This document shows, one piece after another, positions 32,799 through 41,826 of a DNA stretch of 64,000 nt. Position 1 is the first letter of the stretch, and every line of letters begins with the position of its first letter. Below the pieces are notes generated by a model. It worked only from the letters and a program-made list of their open reading frames with translations, did not search any database and was not told the origin of the DNA. The stretch comes from Cohnella panacarvi Gsoil 349 (GTDB taxonomy: Bacteria; Bacillota; Bacilli; Paenibacillales; Paenibacillaceae), in NCBI RefSeq assembly GCF_000515335.1, contig NZ_KI911563.1:2714189-2778188 (forward strand), read 5' to 3'. The position numbers and the translations under genes were made by a program.

Positions 32799-33563
32799 TT
32801 ATTCCGTTCCCTGCTTCTCCATTCGGCGAAGCAACGCCGCGAGCTCTCCCCAAGTGACTGTACGTTCGGGATGCGGCGACGGGACCGGGAGAAGCCCCCG
32901 TTCCTTAAGCCATATCATCTCTTCGCCATGGATCGACGACCAGTCGGATGCTTGCCCCCTCGCGACTCTGCCGCCGATTCGCAGCCGAATCTCTTCGCCC
33001 CGTTCCCGTTCGAGCTCCTCTTCCGCCACCCTGAATACCTCTCCTTCCCCGTGCCATTCCTTCATATTGCGCCAGATCGCCACGATGTCCTGACCGTACC
33101 GGTCGCCTCGTTCCGACCATTTGCCGTTTAAGTCTTCCCAGCATGTCACCGTGCCTCGCCAGCCCGCTCGCCGAAGCAGCTCCTCGTCTTGGGAGTCCGC
33201 CTGCGATCCGTCACCGGGCATCGGCTCTCCTCCGGCGAACGCATACAAGATTCGCATCAGACGTTCTACGGCTTGTTCGTCCGCCCAATGTTCGAGCATG
33301 AACGGTGACCACGACGGACCCGATTGCGCTCTCGTCCATGCTCTCGTCTCGTATACCATCTGACAGAAGACGACGTCGCCTCGAAGTCCGTACCGTCCGC
33401 CTACGCGAAGGTACAATTCGGCCAGCGTCGGCGCTTTCGCATTTCTCCTTCTCAAATAAGCATTCATGCGTTCCGCGGAGCACCTCGCCTGGCCGAGTAG
33501 CGTAAGCTTGCCCGTCGGCTCGAGATCGGGATGCCGGCGAAACGCCTGGCTGACTAACGCCAT
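32799..33563 (-). CDS. Possible glucosaminidase-like cell-wall hydrolase
   Basis: 254 residues from ATG 33563, seven bases behind GAGGAGG. The core YLRVGGRYGLRGDVVFCQMVYETRAW (about 51-75, shortened here in reading) and SGPSWSPFMLEHWADEQAVE resembles the lysozyme-like glucosaminidase fold used by spore and wall enzymes. No signal peptide is seen. The C-terminal part is charged, with a WLKERGLL motif. The frame stays open upstream through a 51-bp repeat array, but a clear ribosome binding site fixes the shorter start. The assignment is tentative. Confidence 0.5.
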   Translation of the reverse strand: MALVSQAFRRHPDLEPTGKLTLLGQARCSAERMNAYLRRRNAKAPTLAELYLRVGGRYGLRGDVVFCQMVYETRAWTRAQSGPSWSPFMLEHWADEQAVERLMRILYAFAGGEPMPGDGSQADSQDEELLRRAGWRGTVTCWEDLNGKWSERGDRYGQDIVAIWRNMKEWHGEGEVFRVAEEELERERGEEIRLRIGGRVARGQASDWSSIHGEEMIWLKERGLLPVPSPHPERTVTWGELAALLRRMEKQGTE

Positions 33564-33600
33564 AATCCGTCCTCCTCGTTTTATATTGAATCTTCGTCGG

Positions 33601-34155
33601 GTAACGTTGCGTGGCAACGCTATTTCGACTCTCCACCGGGTGCGCGCCTCAGTAACGTTGCGTGGCAACGCTATTTCGACTCTCCACCGGATGTGCGCCC
33701 GAGTAACATTGCGTTGCAACGCTATTTCGACTCTCCATCGGGTGTCTGCCGCAGTAACGTTATGTGGCAACGCTATTTCGACTCTCCACCGGGTGTCCGC
33801 CCCAGTAACGTTGCGTGGCAACGCTATTTCGACTCTCCACCGGGTGTCCGCCCCAGTAACGTTGCGTGGCAACGCTATTTCGACTCTCCACCGGGTGCGC
33901 GCCTCAGTAACGTTGCGTGGCAACGCTATTTCGACTCTCCACCGGGTGTCCGCCGCAGTAACGTTATGTGGCAACGCTATTTCGACTCTCCACCGGGTGC
34001 GCGCCTCAGTAACGTTGCGTGGCAACGCTATTTCGACTCTCACCGGGTGTCCGCCCCAGTAACGTTGCGTGGCAACGCTATTTCGATTCTCCATCGGGTG
34101 TCTGCCGCAGTAACGTTATGTGGCAACGCTATTTCGACTCTCCACCGGGTGTCCA
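33601..34155. repeat. Tandem repeat array C: eleven 51-bp units
   Basis: Direct repeats begin at 33601 and every 51 bp to 34009, then at 34059 (one unit is 50 bp) and 34110. Each unit contains the hairpin CGTTGC-GTG-GCAACG (some units CGTTAT or CGTTGC..GCAACG variants) and CTATTTCGACTCTCCACCGG. The array lies directly upstream of the hydrolase-like gene on its own strand side, between it and the tadA region. Confidence 0.95.
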
Positions 34156-34280
34156 ATGGCCCAACTCACTCACCCTTAAAGTTTGTCCTCTATTACTCTA
34201 TTCCGCATGCCGGATAGGTTTGACCTTAATTTCCAACCTGTTACAATGAAATGGAGTTATTCACGCCCCGGATAATAAAA

Positions 34281-34330
34281 TGTGCACAAATCTGTGGACA
34301 ACCGCCAGGTTATCCACAGATTTGTGCACA
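34281..34330. repeat. 50-nt inverted repeat carrying paired DnaA boxes
   Basis: Arms 34281-34303 and 34308-34330 match at 22 of 23 positions around a 4-base loop. One arm holds TTATCCACA (34310-34318), a perfect DnaA box, and the other TGTGGACAA (34293-34301), a one-mismatch box in inverse orientation. It lies 58 bp upstream of tadA. Confidence 0.8.
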
Positions 34331-34387
34331 GCATGTTAACAACGAATGCATGTTCGGTTGTGGGTAATGTTGAAGGGAGTGTTCTCG

Positions 34388-34843
34388 ATGACAGAAGACG
34401 AACGTTGGATGCATGAAGCGATCCAGCAGGCGCGTCTTGCCGAAGCGATAGGAGAAGTGCCGATCGGCGCTGTGATCGTCAAGGACGGCGTCATCGTCGG
34501 CGCAGGGCACAACTTGCGCGAGACGGAGCGCGATCCGACGGCCCACGCGGAGATGATCGCGATTAAGCAAGCCAGCGAAGCTTTACAAGCGTGGCGGCTG
34601 CTCGGGTGTACGCTATATGTTACCTTGGAGCCTTGTCCGATGTGCGCGGGCGCCATTCTGCAATCGAGAGTCGAACGCGTCGTCTACGGAGCTTCCGATC
34701 CGAAAGCCGGCTGCGCTGGGACGCTGATGGATCTGCTGCAGGATACCCGGTTCAATCATGTGTCGCCCTGGGAATCGGGCGTGCTTCGCGAAGAGTGCTC
34801 ATCGCTGCTGACCGACTTCTTCAGACGCCTCAGAAGCCGATAG
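34388..34843 (+). CDS. tadA: tRNA-specific adenosine deaminase
   Basis: 151 residues from ATG 34388, eight bases behind GGGAG. The zinc and catalytic motifs are TAHAEM (about 52-57) and EPCPMCAGA (about 82-90). It deaminates adenosine 34 of tRNA-Arg(ACG) to inosine. In many Bacillales tadA lies before the SRP RNA and dnaX; neither follows here, which indicates rearrangement. Confidence 0.95.
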   Translation: MTEDERWMHEAIQQARLAEAIGEVPIGAVIVKDGVIVGAGHNLRETERDPTAHAEMIAIKQASEALQAWRLLGCTLYVTLEPCPMCAGAILQSRVERVVYGASDPKAGCAGTLMDLLQDTRFNHVSPWESGVLREECSSLLTDFFRRLRSR

Positions 34844-35044
34844 CATCGTAACGGCAGACAGGCTCGCCGCGCGCTTGCATTCCGCTTCTTCCTTGCGAAT
34901 CCGTTGAAGTTGGACGATGAGTCGGTCCGCTTCCTCGCTGACGGCTACAATCTCGGGATCGGTCAAATTGCCTAGGTCGTTGGCCATTTCACACAATCGA
35001 CGTTGCAGCAACTGGAGGCGATGGATCAGTTGTGATGTCTCCAT
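34799..35044 (-). CDS. Spo0E-like sporulation regulatory phosphatase
   Basis: 81 residues from ATG 35044. A helical hairpin with VSEEADRLIVQLQ, the S-x-x-x-D signature of Spo0E-family aspartyl-phosphate phosphatases that dephosphorylate Spo0A. The tail is Ser/Glu-rich. It overlaps the tadA 3' end by 45 bp in the convergent direction. The start might instead be at 35095. Confidence 0.7.
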   Translation of the reverse strand: METSQLIHRLQLLQRRLCEMANDLGNLTDPEIVAVSEEADRLIVQLQRIRKEEAECKRAASLSAVTMLSASEASEEVGQQR

Positions 35045-35283
35045 ATGGGGCTCCCGACCGCTCCTTTTCTTGTAAAATTCGTAAGCTTTCGTCATACATT
35101 GCTAGAATCATTAATCTCTATTCATTATAAGACAAAGTTTTTCAGAATTTTGTAGAAACCTGTCGAGGATTTCCTATTTATTCAACTTATTTTCCGACAA
35201 ATATTGGGAAAATAGTACCAATTGCAATACTATATATCCGGTAAGTCCATTAACCTCTATCTATATCTAGGGAGATTGAAGCC

Positions 35284-35976
35284 ATGACGGCGCGTATTTT
35301 ATTGGTAGAAGATGACATATCTCTGCATCGCGGAATCCAGTTTACGCTGCAGCAAGAAGGCTTTGACGTACGCAGCGCCTATAGCTTGGAAGAAGCCAGG
35401 CTGCAGCTTCGCGGCGAGGCGTTCGACCTCGTGCTGCTCGACGTTCATTTGCCCGACGGCAACGGGTTCGACTTCTGCGCGGAAATCCGCCGGACGAGCG
35501 ACACTCCGCTTATTTTCCTGACGGCGAGCGATCAAGAGTTCGACATCGTCCACGGTCTCGATATCGGAGGGGACGACTACATCACGAAGCCGTTCCGGCT
35601 GCGGGAGTTTCTGTCTCGGGTGCACGCCGTGCTCAGACGCAGATCCCCGGCCGCTAAGCGCGAGGACGATAGAGGCACGTTGGTATCGGAGGGACTGACC
35701 CTCCATCTCGGCGAGATGCGCCTTGAGAAGGACGGACAAGACGTTCCGCTCAGCATGACGGAATTCCGATTACTCTCCTTGTTCATGGCGCACCCTCGAG
35801 CCGTTCTCTCAAGGGATCAAATCATTCAGCACGTATGGCCGGACGGAGCGGAGGTGCTCGACGATAATACGGTCGCCGTCAACGTGCGCAGGCTTCGGGA
35901 GAAGCTCGAGGATAATCCCCAGCAGCCGCGGCGGATCGTTACGGTTCGGGGGGCGGGATACCGATGGAACGGATAA
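35284..35976 (+). CDS. OmpR-family response regulator
   Basis: 230 residues. The receiver domain has ED10-11, the phospho-accepting D53 in LLLDVHLPDG, the switch Thr in FLTASD, and the conserved K in YITKPF. The winged-helix domain (about 135-230) ends VRRLREKLEDNPQQPRRIVTVRGAGYRW. It overlaps the sensor kinase start by 13 bp. It probably activates the ABC exporter genes through the box at 37258-37271. Confidence 0.93.
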   Translation: MTARILLVEDDISLHRGIQFTLQQEGFDVRSAYSLEEARLQLRGEAFDLVLLDVHLPDGNGFDFCAEIRRTSDTPLIFLTASDQEFDIVHGLDIGGDDYITKPFRLREFLSRVHAVLRRRSPAAKREDDRGTLVSEGLTLHLGEMRLEKDGQDVPLSMTEFRLLSLFMAHPRAVLSRDQIIQHVWPDGAEVLDDNTVAVNVRRLREKLEDNPQQPRRIVTVRGAGYRWNG

Positions 35977-37271
35977 AGCATCCTAAGCTTAACTTCCCGT
36001 CGATGTGGCGTAATACGTCGGTCCGGAGATTGGCTTGGGCGATACTCGCGCTAACGATCATCGCTTGCTCCGCCTTGGCGCTGTACGCCGGCTTGGCGAC
36101 GGAACGGCTCAAGCAACGCTGGCTGGAGCAGGAATATGCCATCGCCGGCGCCTTGTCTCGAGATCATCCCGAGCTCGCGCAGCAATGGGCGACGCTGCTC
36201 GCCGAGCCGCCGTCGGCGCAAGGGATCGAAGACGGCAAGCGCTGGCTGGAGCAGTACAGCGTAACGCCGCAGCTGTCGGCGAGGTGGCTTCCCGTCCTCG
36301 ACGACTTCCAATCCTGGAGCTTGATCCTTCTGATTCCCGCTGCTTTGCTGCTCCTGGCGCTGCTCTCCTTGTGGCTGTTCCGGGAATCCAGAAACCAGCT
36401 CAAGACGCTCAGAAGCTTGGCTCATGCGCTGGACGACACGGTTAAGCACAATCTTCCGATGGCCGAACGATACTATGGCGAAGGGGAGCTCGGCTTGCTG
36501 GCGAACGGCGTGCAAGAGCTGTCCTTGCGGCTTCGGGAGACGATCGAACAGTTGAATCGCGACAAAACGTTCTTGAAAGATACGGTCGCGGACATCTCGC
36601 ATCAATTAAAAACGCCTCTGGCCTCCTTGATGATCTACATCGAGCTGCTCGCAAGCGGGAAGACCGATCCGGCTAACGCCGCGGAATTCCTGGCGACGTG
36701 CCGGCGCGAGCTCGATCGCATGGAGTGGCTGATCTTGACGCTCCTGAAGCTGGCTCGCATCGAAGCCGACGCGCTGGAGCTTCAAGCCGTGCCCGCGCGG
36801 TTCTCGGACACGCTTAGCGCAAGCTTGCATGCCGTGGAACGACTGGCCGAGGAACGCAGGGTGGCAATCGATCTGGTCGGGCATGACCCGGAGTTGCTCA
36901 TTCCCCACGACTCCCACTGGCTGGCCGAAGCGATCTCCAACGTGCTGAAGAACGCCGTCGAGATCAGCCCTTCCGGCAGCCGGATTACCGTGAGCTGGGA
37001 ACGGACGCCGATCTTCGTTCGGCTGAAGATCGCCGATCGCGGACCGGGCATACCGGAACAGCATCTCCCCCATATTTTCAAAAAATTTTATCGGACCTCC
37101 TCCGGAGGAAGCGGCGTCGGATTAGGGCTGCCGCTGGCCAAATCGATCGTCGAGAAACACGGCGGCGTGCTGTCCGCGGGCAACAGTCCCGGAGGCGGCG
37201 CCGTATTCTACCTCACGCTCCCGCTTCAGCCCTGGCTTACGAACGACCCGACCAACCTTACAAAACTGTAA
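35964..37271 (+). CDS. Sensor histidine kinase
   Basis: 435 residues. Two membrane segments (about 24-43 and 119-139) enclose an extracellular loop of about 75 residues, longer than in true intramembrane-sensing BceS kinases. HAMP-like region, then DISHQLKTPLASL with His213, N box NVLKNAVEIS, and G1 box DRGPGIP. It phosphorylates the upstream regulator. The next genes form an ABC exporter of the antimicrobial-peptide type, so the signal is probably a peptide or wall stress. Confidence 0.93.
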   Translation: MERIKHPKLNFPSMWRNTSVRRLAWAILALTIIACSALALYAGLATERLKQRWLEQEYAIAGALSRDHPELAQQWATLLAEPPSAQGIEDGKRWLEQYSVTPQLSARWLPVLDDFQSWSLILLIPAALLLLALLSLWLFRESRNQLKTLRSLAHALDDTVKHNLPMAERYYGEGELGLLANGVQELSLRLRETIEQLNRDKTFLKDTVADISHQLKTPLASLMIYIELLASGKTDPANAAEFLATCRRELDRMEWLILTLLKLARIEADALELQAVPARFSDTLSASLHAVERLAEERRVAIDLVGHDPELLIPHDSHWLAEAISNVLKNAVEISPSGSRITVSWERTPIFVRLKIADRGPGIPEQHLPHIFKKFYRTSSGGSGVGLGLPLAKSIVEKHGGVLSAGNSPGGGAVFYLTLPLQPWLTNDPTNLTKL

Positions 37272-37311
37272 TCTTGCACGGCGGTTGCTTGTAAGGTTGC
37301 GCCGATATACT
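37254..37311 (+). promoter_or_regulatory. BceR-type operator and promoter of the ABC exporter
   Basis: TTACA-AAAC-TGTAA (37258-37271) matches the TNACA-N4-TGTAA box known for BceR-like regulators and overlaps the kinase stop codon. AACCTTACAA (37254-37263) also pairs with TTGTAAGGTT (37289-37298), a 10-bp inverted repeat. TATACT (37306-37311) is a possible -10. Confidence 0.65.
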
Positions 37312-37391
37312 GGGTTCAGTATTAGGAGAACTCGGCGGACGATATCCGCTTAGGCTCCTTGAATCCAATTTCGGGAGGAATCCATTCCTTT

Positions 37392-38096
37392 ATGAACGTG
37401 ATAACGGTTGATGGACTAAGCAAGTCCTACGGCAAAGGAACCACGAAGGTGGATGCGCTGTCCGGCGTCTCCTTCTCCATTAAGCAAGGCGAATTCGTCG
37501 CCGTCGTCGGCGCGAGCGGCTCGGGCAAGAGCACGCTGCTGCATCTGCTCGGCGGCCTGGACCGCCCGACGGGCGGGCACGTCCATATCGACGGGGAAGA
37601 TCTGTACGGGCTGAAAGAGAAACAACGCGCGATATTCCGCCGTCGCAAAATCGGGTTTATATTCCAATCCTACAATCTCATTCCGGTGCTGAACGTCGAA
37701 GAGAACATTCGGCTGCCTCTGCTGCTCGACCACCGCGAGCCGGATAGAGCTTACGTTACGGACCTCATTCGCACGCTCGGTCTCGAAGAACGCCGCAAGC
37801 ATCTGCCGTCCGAGCTGTCCGGCGGACAGCAGCAGCGCGTCGCGATCGGCCGGGCGCTGGCCTACCGTCCGGCAATCGTGCTGGCGGACGAACCGACCGG
37901 CAATCTGGACAGCGCGAACGGCCGCGAGGTGCTCGAGCTGCTTAAGATCGCCGTGCGCCAGTTCCATCAGACCGTTATCATCATTACGCACGACATGAAC
38001 ATCGCGGCGGAAGCCGACCGCGTTCTGAAGCTGCAAGACGGCAAGCTCGTCAGCGATTCGCATGTTCAAGCCGGGGCCGGCAGGAGGAGCGTATGA
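37392..38096 (+). CDS. ABC transporter ATPase, MacB/BceA type
   Basis: 234 residues from ATG 37392; GGGAGG lies 13 bases upstream, and the TTG at 37359 is an alternative. Walker A GASGSGKS (40-47), Q-loop FQSYNLIPVLNVEEN, signature LSGGQQQRVAIGRAL and Walker B VLADEPTGNLDS, as in LolD/MacB-type ATPases. It pairs with the FtsX-type permease, which starts in its stop codon (ATGA). Confidence 0.93.
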   Translation: MNVITVDGLSKSYGKGTTKVDALSGVSFSIKQGEFVAVVGASGSGKSTLLHLLGGLDRPTGGHVHIDGEDLYGLKEKQRAIFRRRKIGFIFQSYNLIPVLNVEENIRLPLLLDHREPDRAYVTDLIRTLGLEERRKHLPSELSGGQQQRVAIGRALAYRPAIVLADEPTGNLDSANGREVLELLKIAVRQFHQTVIIITHDMNIAAEADRVLKLQDGKLVSDSHVQAGAGRRSV

Positions 38097-40654
38097 GAAG
38101 CTACGTCGCGCTTTCCGGCAGATACTTGAAGCAGCAGAAGCGCAGAACGCTGCTGACGATTATCGGCATCATCCTGTCCGTCGCGCTGATCGGCGCGATC
38201 GGGACGATGGGCCAAGCGATTAAAGACAACATGATCAGCAACGCGAAGTACGAGGACGGTTCCTTTCATTTCGGGTATCTTACGGCGGATATGATGCTTG
38301 CGGAGCAGCTTCGGAACAACGTACTCGTCGACCAATTAGGCGGCATGCTCCAGGGTCCCGAGACGAAGCTGTCGGAGAACGCCTCCGCTTATATCCATGG
38401 CGTCAATGCGGACGGTTTCGACTTGTTGCCGATTCACCTGGAACAAGGGCGCTACCCCCAATCGGACAGGGAGCTTGTCGTCGAGCAATGGCTGCTCGAG
38501 GGGTTGCAAGGCCAACCTGCGTTGGGCGGCAAGCTTACGCTGAACGACATAGAAGGCAAACCGCGCGAATACACGATCGTCGGCATCTTGAAAAATCAAC
38601 GAAAAAGCCAGATCGAACAAGCGTCCAAGGTGTTCTCGCTTCTTGACGAGAACGCCGAATCGACGAAATCGGCGACAAACCTGCAGCTCTTCGTCACCTT
38701 AAAGCCTGGGGTAGAAATCAAAGACGAATTGGTCCATTTCGAGCGTCTCGACGATAAATTCGAGACGAACCGCGAGCTTCTTGCCCTGATGGGCCAATCC
38801 GCCGACAACAGTCTGAACAAAGCGCTGCTTATCATTTTCGGAACGTTGATCGGACTTGTCGTGCTTTCGACGATCGCCGTTATCTATAACGCCTTCCACA
38901 TCGCCGTGCTCGAGCGCATTCGCCAATTCGGCTTGCTGCGCACGCTCGGAGCGACGCCGAGACAGATTCGCAATCTCGTCCTGCGCGAAGCGACCATGCT
39001 ATCGCTGATTGCCATACCCCTCGGGTTGGCCGTCGGGTGGGGAGGTCTGTGGCTGGCGCTGTGGCTGATGATCAAGAACGGCTTCCAAGTGCTGCAGATG
39101 GAAAGCTTCAAGCTCACGTTCCATTGGTGGATCATGGGCCTGAGCGTCGGCGTCGGGTTGTTCGCGGTATTCGTAGCCGCCTGGCTCCCCGCGCGCAAAG
39201 CTTCCACCGTATCGCCGGTCGAAGCCGCCAAGGGCGCCGGCAGCATCGTACGCGAATCTTATCGCCGCATGCGGATTCCTTCCTTGCTCCAGCTCATCGG
39301 AGTGGAAGGCAAGATGGCTTCTTCGAACATTCGGCGCAACCGCGCGAAGTTCAGAATCACGACGTTCTCGATCGCCATCAGCATTACTCTGTTCATCGTT
39401 TTTCACTATTTTACGCAGCAATCGCTTAACCTATCGGTCGACACGACGGAGAACACGAAGATCGCCTTCGAGGTGTATCCGTATTCCGGCGGCTTCGAGG
39501 AGAATCGCACCTCCTCTATTCCCGAGGATCTAGACCGCTTAAGCGCGGAACAAATGGAACAACTCAGGTCTATCCAAGGCGTGGACGAGGTATACGGGAT
39601 GTACGGCTCTTTCGGCACCGAAACCTGGGTGCCTCAGGAGTTTGCGAACGAGCGTTACTTGGATAAAATAGATTTCGCGCCGCCCACGCAGCCCGATGAG
39701 AACGGCGAGCGTTACGGCATATCCACGGAGTTCCGGATCTATGACGAGGCCCGCTTCCAAGAAGCGAAACCATATTTGGTAGCCGGTACGGCCGATCCCG
39801 ATCGGTTGGCCGCCGAAGACGCCGTGCTCGTCATTCAGACGGTAAAGCCGTTCGTCCTGCAATCGAACAAGCGCGAGCAACTGGAAATCACCCGTTACAA
39901 GGTCGGAGATACGCTGAGCTTGCGGACGAATCCCGGCGAGGATGCTGCGCCGATCATGCGCGAGGTTAAGATCGGGGGTATTCTCTCGCAATCTCCGTTC
40001 GATTCCCCATACGCGGAATCCGTTCTTGTCGCGATCGGCACGCGTTCGACGATTACCAAGCTTTATCAAGCGGCCTTCCCGGATGAAGGGAACCCGAATT
40101 TCTTATTGACCTCCGCCCAAATTTCGATCAAAGACGGAGCGGACGCGGAAGCGATCAAGAGCGAGCTGGAGAGCTTCATCTCCCGGAGCTTTCCGGGCGG
40201 AGCGCAACTGGTCGACATCGCCTCCGAGAGACAACGCGAACGGCAATTCGCGCTTCAGATGCAAATCTTCGTCTACGGCTTCCTGATCATCATCGGAACC
40301 ATCGGCAGCCTGAATATTATCAACACGGTGCAGACGAACCTGCTGCTGCGCCGCAAAGAGATCGGGCTGCTGCAATCCGTCGGCATGACGCTGGGGCAAG
40401 TCAGAAGAATGGCTTCCGCGGAAGGCGTCTGGTTCGGGGTCATCGGCGGGTTCTGGGGCATCGGGCTAGGCGCGGCGATCAGCTATCTTCTCTACAAACA
40501 GATCAACGACGTGCAAGGCATTCCGTTCGTCTTCCCGTGGAGCGGCGCGCTGATCGCGACCGCTTGCGCGATCGCCGTCGGCCTGCTGTCCGTGCAAAGC
40601 CCGCTCCGGCGGATGAATAAAGCCAGCCTGATCGACCGGCTTCGCGAAGAATAG
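38093..40654 (+). CDS. FtsX/MacB-type ABC permease
   Basis: 853 residues. An N-terminal membrane segment (about 20-40), a large extracellular part, an FtsX domain with three or four segments (about 245-385), then a second extracellular region (about 450-730) and a second FtsX domain (about 735-845; FLIIIGTIGSLNIINTV, VIGGFWGIGLGAAISYLL). This duplicated layout is that of mechanotransmission-type exporters for antimicrobial peptides or lipids. The two-component genes directly upstream support a regulated defence against cell-wall-active compounds. Confidence 0.9.
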   Translation: MRSYVALSGRYLKQQKRRTLLTIIGIILSVALIGAIGTMGQAIKDNMISNAKYEDGSFHFGYLTADMMLAEQLRNNVLVDQLGGMLQGPETKLSENASAYIHGVNADGFDLLPIHLEQGRYPQSDRELVVEQWLLEGLQGQPALGGKLTLNDIEGKPREYTIVGILKNQRKSQIEQASKVFSLLDENAESTKSATNLQLFVTLKPGVEIKDELVHFERLDDKFETNRELLALMGQSADNSLNKALLIIFGTLIGLVVLSTIAVIYNAFHIAVLERIRQFGLLRTLGATPRQIRNLVLREATMLSLIAIPLGLAVGWGGLWLALWLMIKNGFQVLQMESFKLTFHWWIMGLSVGVGLFAVFVAAWLPARKASTVSPVEAAKGAGSIVRESYRRMRIPSLLQLIGVEGKMASSNIRRNRAKFRITTFSIAISITLFIVFHYFTQQSLNLSVDTTENTKIAFEVYPYSGGFEENRTSSIPEDLDRLSAEQMEQLRSIQGVDEVYGMYGSFGTETWVPQEFANERYLDKIDFAPPTQPDENGERYGISTEFRIYDEARFQEAKPYLVAGTADPDRLAAEDAVLVIQTVKPFVLQSNKREQLEITRYKVGDTLSLRTNPGEDAAPIMREVKIGGILSQSPFDSPYAESVLVAIGTRSTITKLYQAAFPDEGNPNFLLTSAQISIKDGADAEAIKSELESFISRSFPGGAQLVDIASERQRERQFALQMQIFVYGFLIIIGTIGSLNIINTVQTNLLLRRKEIGLLQSVGMTLGQVRRMASAEGVWFGVIGGFWGIGLGAAISYLLYKQINDVQGIPFVFPWSGALIATACAIAVGLLSVQSPLRRMNKASLIDRLREE

Positions 40655-40657
40655 AAC

Positions 40658-40697
40658 AAACCCCCGAAACCAAGTTCGCAATTGGGTTCGGGGGTTA
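40658..40697. terminator. Bidirectional terminator
   Basis: AACCCCCGAA and TTCGGGGGTT pair perfectly, with further pairing inside, between the permease and the convergent LacI gene. Confidence 0.9.
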
Positions 40698-40702
40698 TCT
40701 AT

Positions 40703-41710
40703 TTAGGATTTGGCCGGCCCGCACGAGTCCCGAATAATCAACTCGGTCGGCACGATCGCTTCCGGCGGCGGTTTCGACTCGTCGGTTATCATCGCGTCGA
40801 GAAGCTCGATCGCCTGGCGGCCGATCGTGTTCGTATCTTGCCGCACCGTCGTTAACGGAGGCTGCATATGGACGGCAAGCTCGATATCGTCGAAGCCGAT
40901 GACCGAGATGTCTTCCGGCACCGACAGCCCCGCCTCGCGAATCGCTTCCATTGCCCCGATGGCTCCGACGTCCGAGCTGCAGATGACGGCCGACGGGCGC
41001 GAAGGAAGCTCGAGCAGCCGCTTCATGGCAACGTAGCCGCCTTCCTTCGTAAAGTCGCTGGCGACGACGTAGCCGGGGTCTAGCGCGATGCCCGCTTCCG
41101 CCAACCCGTTCCTGTAGCCGAGCAGACGTTGTCGGGTGACGTAAGAGGATTCTATCGCCGATAGGAAGGCGATTCGGCGATGGTTCAAGTTGGCAAGATA
41201 CCTCACCGCTTCCAGAAGGCTCGTCTCGTTATCGGAGCTGATGAAGCCGGTGCGTTCGCCTATGACGTCCAAATCTATGAATAGGGTAGGAATTCCGGAT
41301 GCGATCAGCTCGCTGAAATCCATGTCGTCCTCTTGGAAGCCGAACACGACGACGCCTTCGACGTTGCGGCTCTGGCAATGACGGACGAAGCTGTACTCCT
41401 TGGCCCATTGGATCTGGGTCAGGTAGATCAAGTCGTAGCCCATCGTCTTCAGCGTCTGTTCCATCCCCGACAGAATGTGAGCAAAGAAGGGATGCGCCAG
41501 TCCGGTCGTCAGGAACATGCCGATCGTCATCGACCTTCGGCCTACCAATGCCCGCGCGGCGGAGTTCGGCGTGAACCGCGTCTCCTTGACGATGCGCAGC
41601 ACCTTTTCCTTCGTCTGCTGGTTAACCGTCGTATATCCGTTCAGCACCTTCGATACGGTCGCTACCGATACCCCGGCAGCTTTCGCGACGTCGCGAATGT
41701 TCGTTGTCAT
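40703..41710 (-). CDS. LacI-family transcriptional regulator
   Basis: 335 residues from ATG 41710. The N-terminal helix-turn-helix IRDVAKAAGVSVATVSKVLNG is the LacI signature, given here in part (first 20 positions), followed by the hinge helix NSAARAL. The rest is a periplasmic-binding-protein-like sugar domain (TIGMFLTTGLAHPFF, FIDLDVIGERTGFISSDN, VIGFDDIELAVHMQPPLTTV). No sugar genes are adjacent, so the target is unknown and probably remote. Confidence 0.92.
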   Translation of the reverse strand: MTTNIRDVAKAAGVSVATVSKVLNGYTTVNQQTKEKVLRIVKETRFTPNSAARALVGRRSMTIGMFLTTGLAHPFFAHILSGMEQTLKTMGYDLIYLTQIQWAKEYSFVRHCQSRNVEGVVVFGFQEDDMDFSELIASGIPTLFIDLDVIGERTGFISSDNETSLLEAVRYLANLNHRRIAFLSAIESSYVTRQRLLGYRNGLAEAGIALDPGYVVASDFTKEGGYVAMKRLLELPSRPSAVICSSDVGAIGAMEAIREAGLSVPEDISVIGFDDIELAVHMQPPLTTVRQDTNTIGRQAIELLDAMITDESKPPPEAIVPTELIIRDSCGPAKS

Positions 41711-41826
41711 TAGCAAACCCCATTTCCTGGCGAACATACGCATTCATGTTACCACATCGACGGCTTTACTGGCTACGCGACCGCTTATATTGTACAATCT
41801 CTGTGATATGAAGAGGAGGAATCGAC

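Noticed and set aside
33564..34094. N-terminal extension of the hydrolase-like gene through the 51-bp repeats
   Set aside because: GAGGAGG seven bases before ATG 33563 fixes the start; the open frame upstream only reflects a repeat period divisible by three.
33601..34155. CRISPR array
   Set aside because: There are no unique spacers; the whole 51-bp unit repeats, and no cas genes are present. The same holds for the other three arrays.
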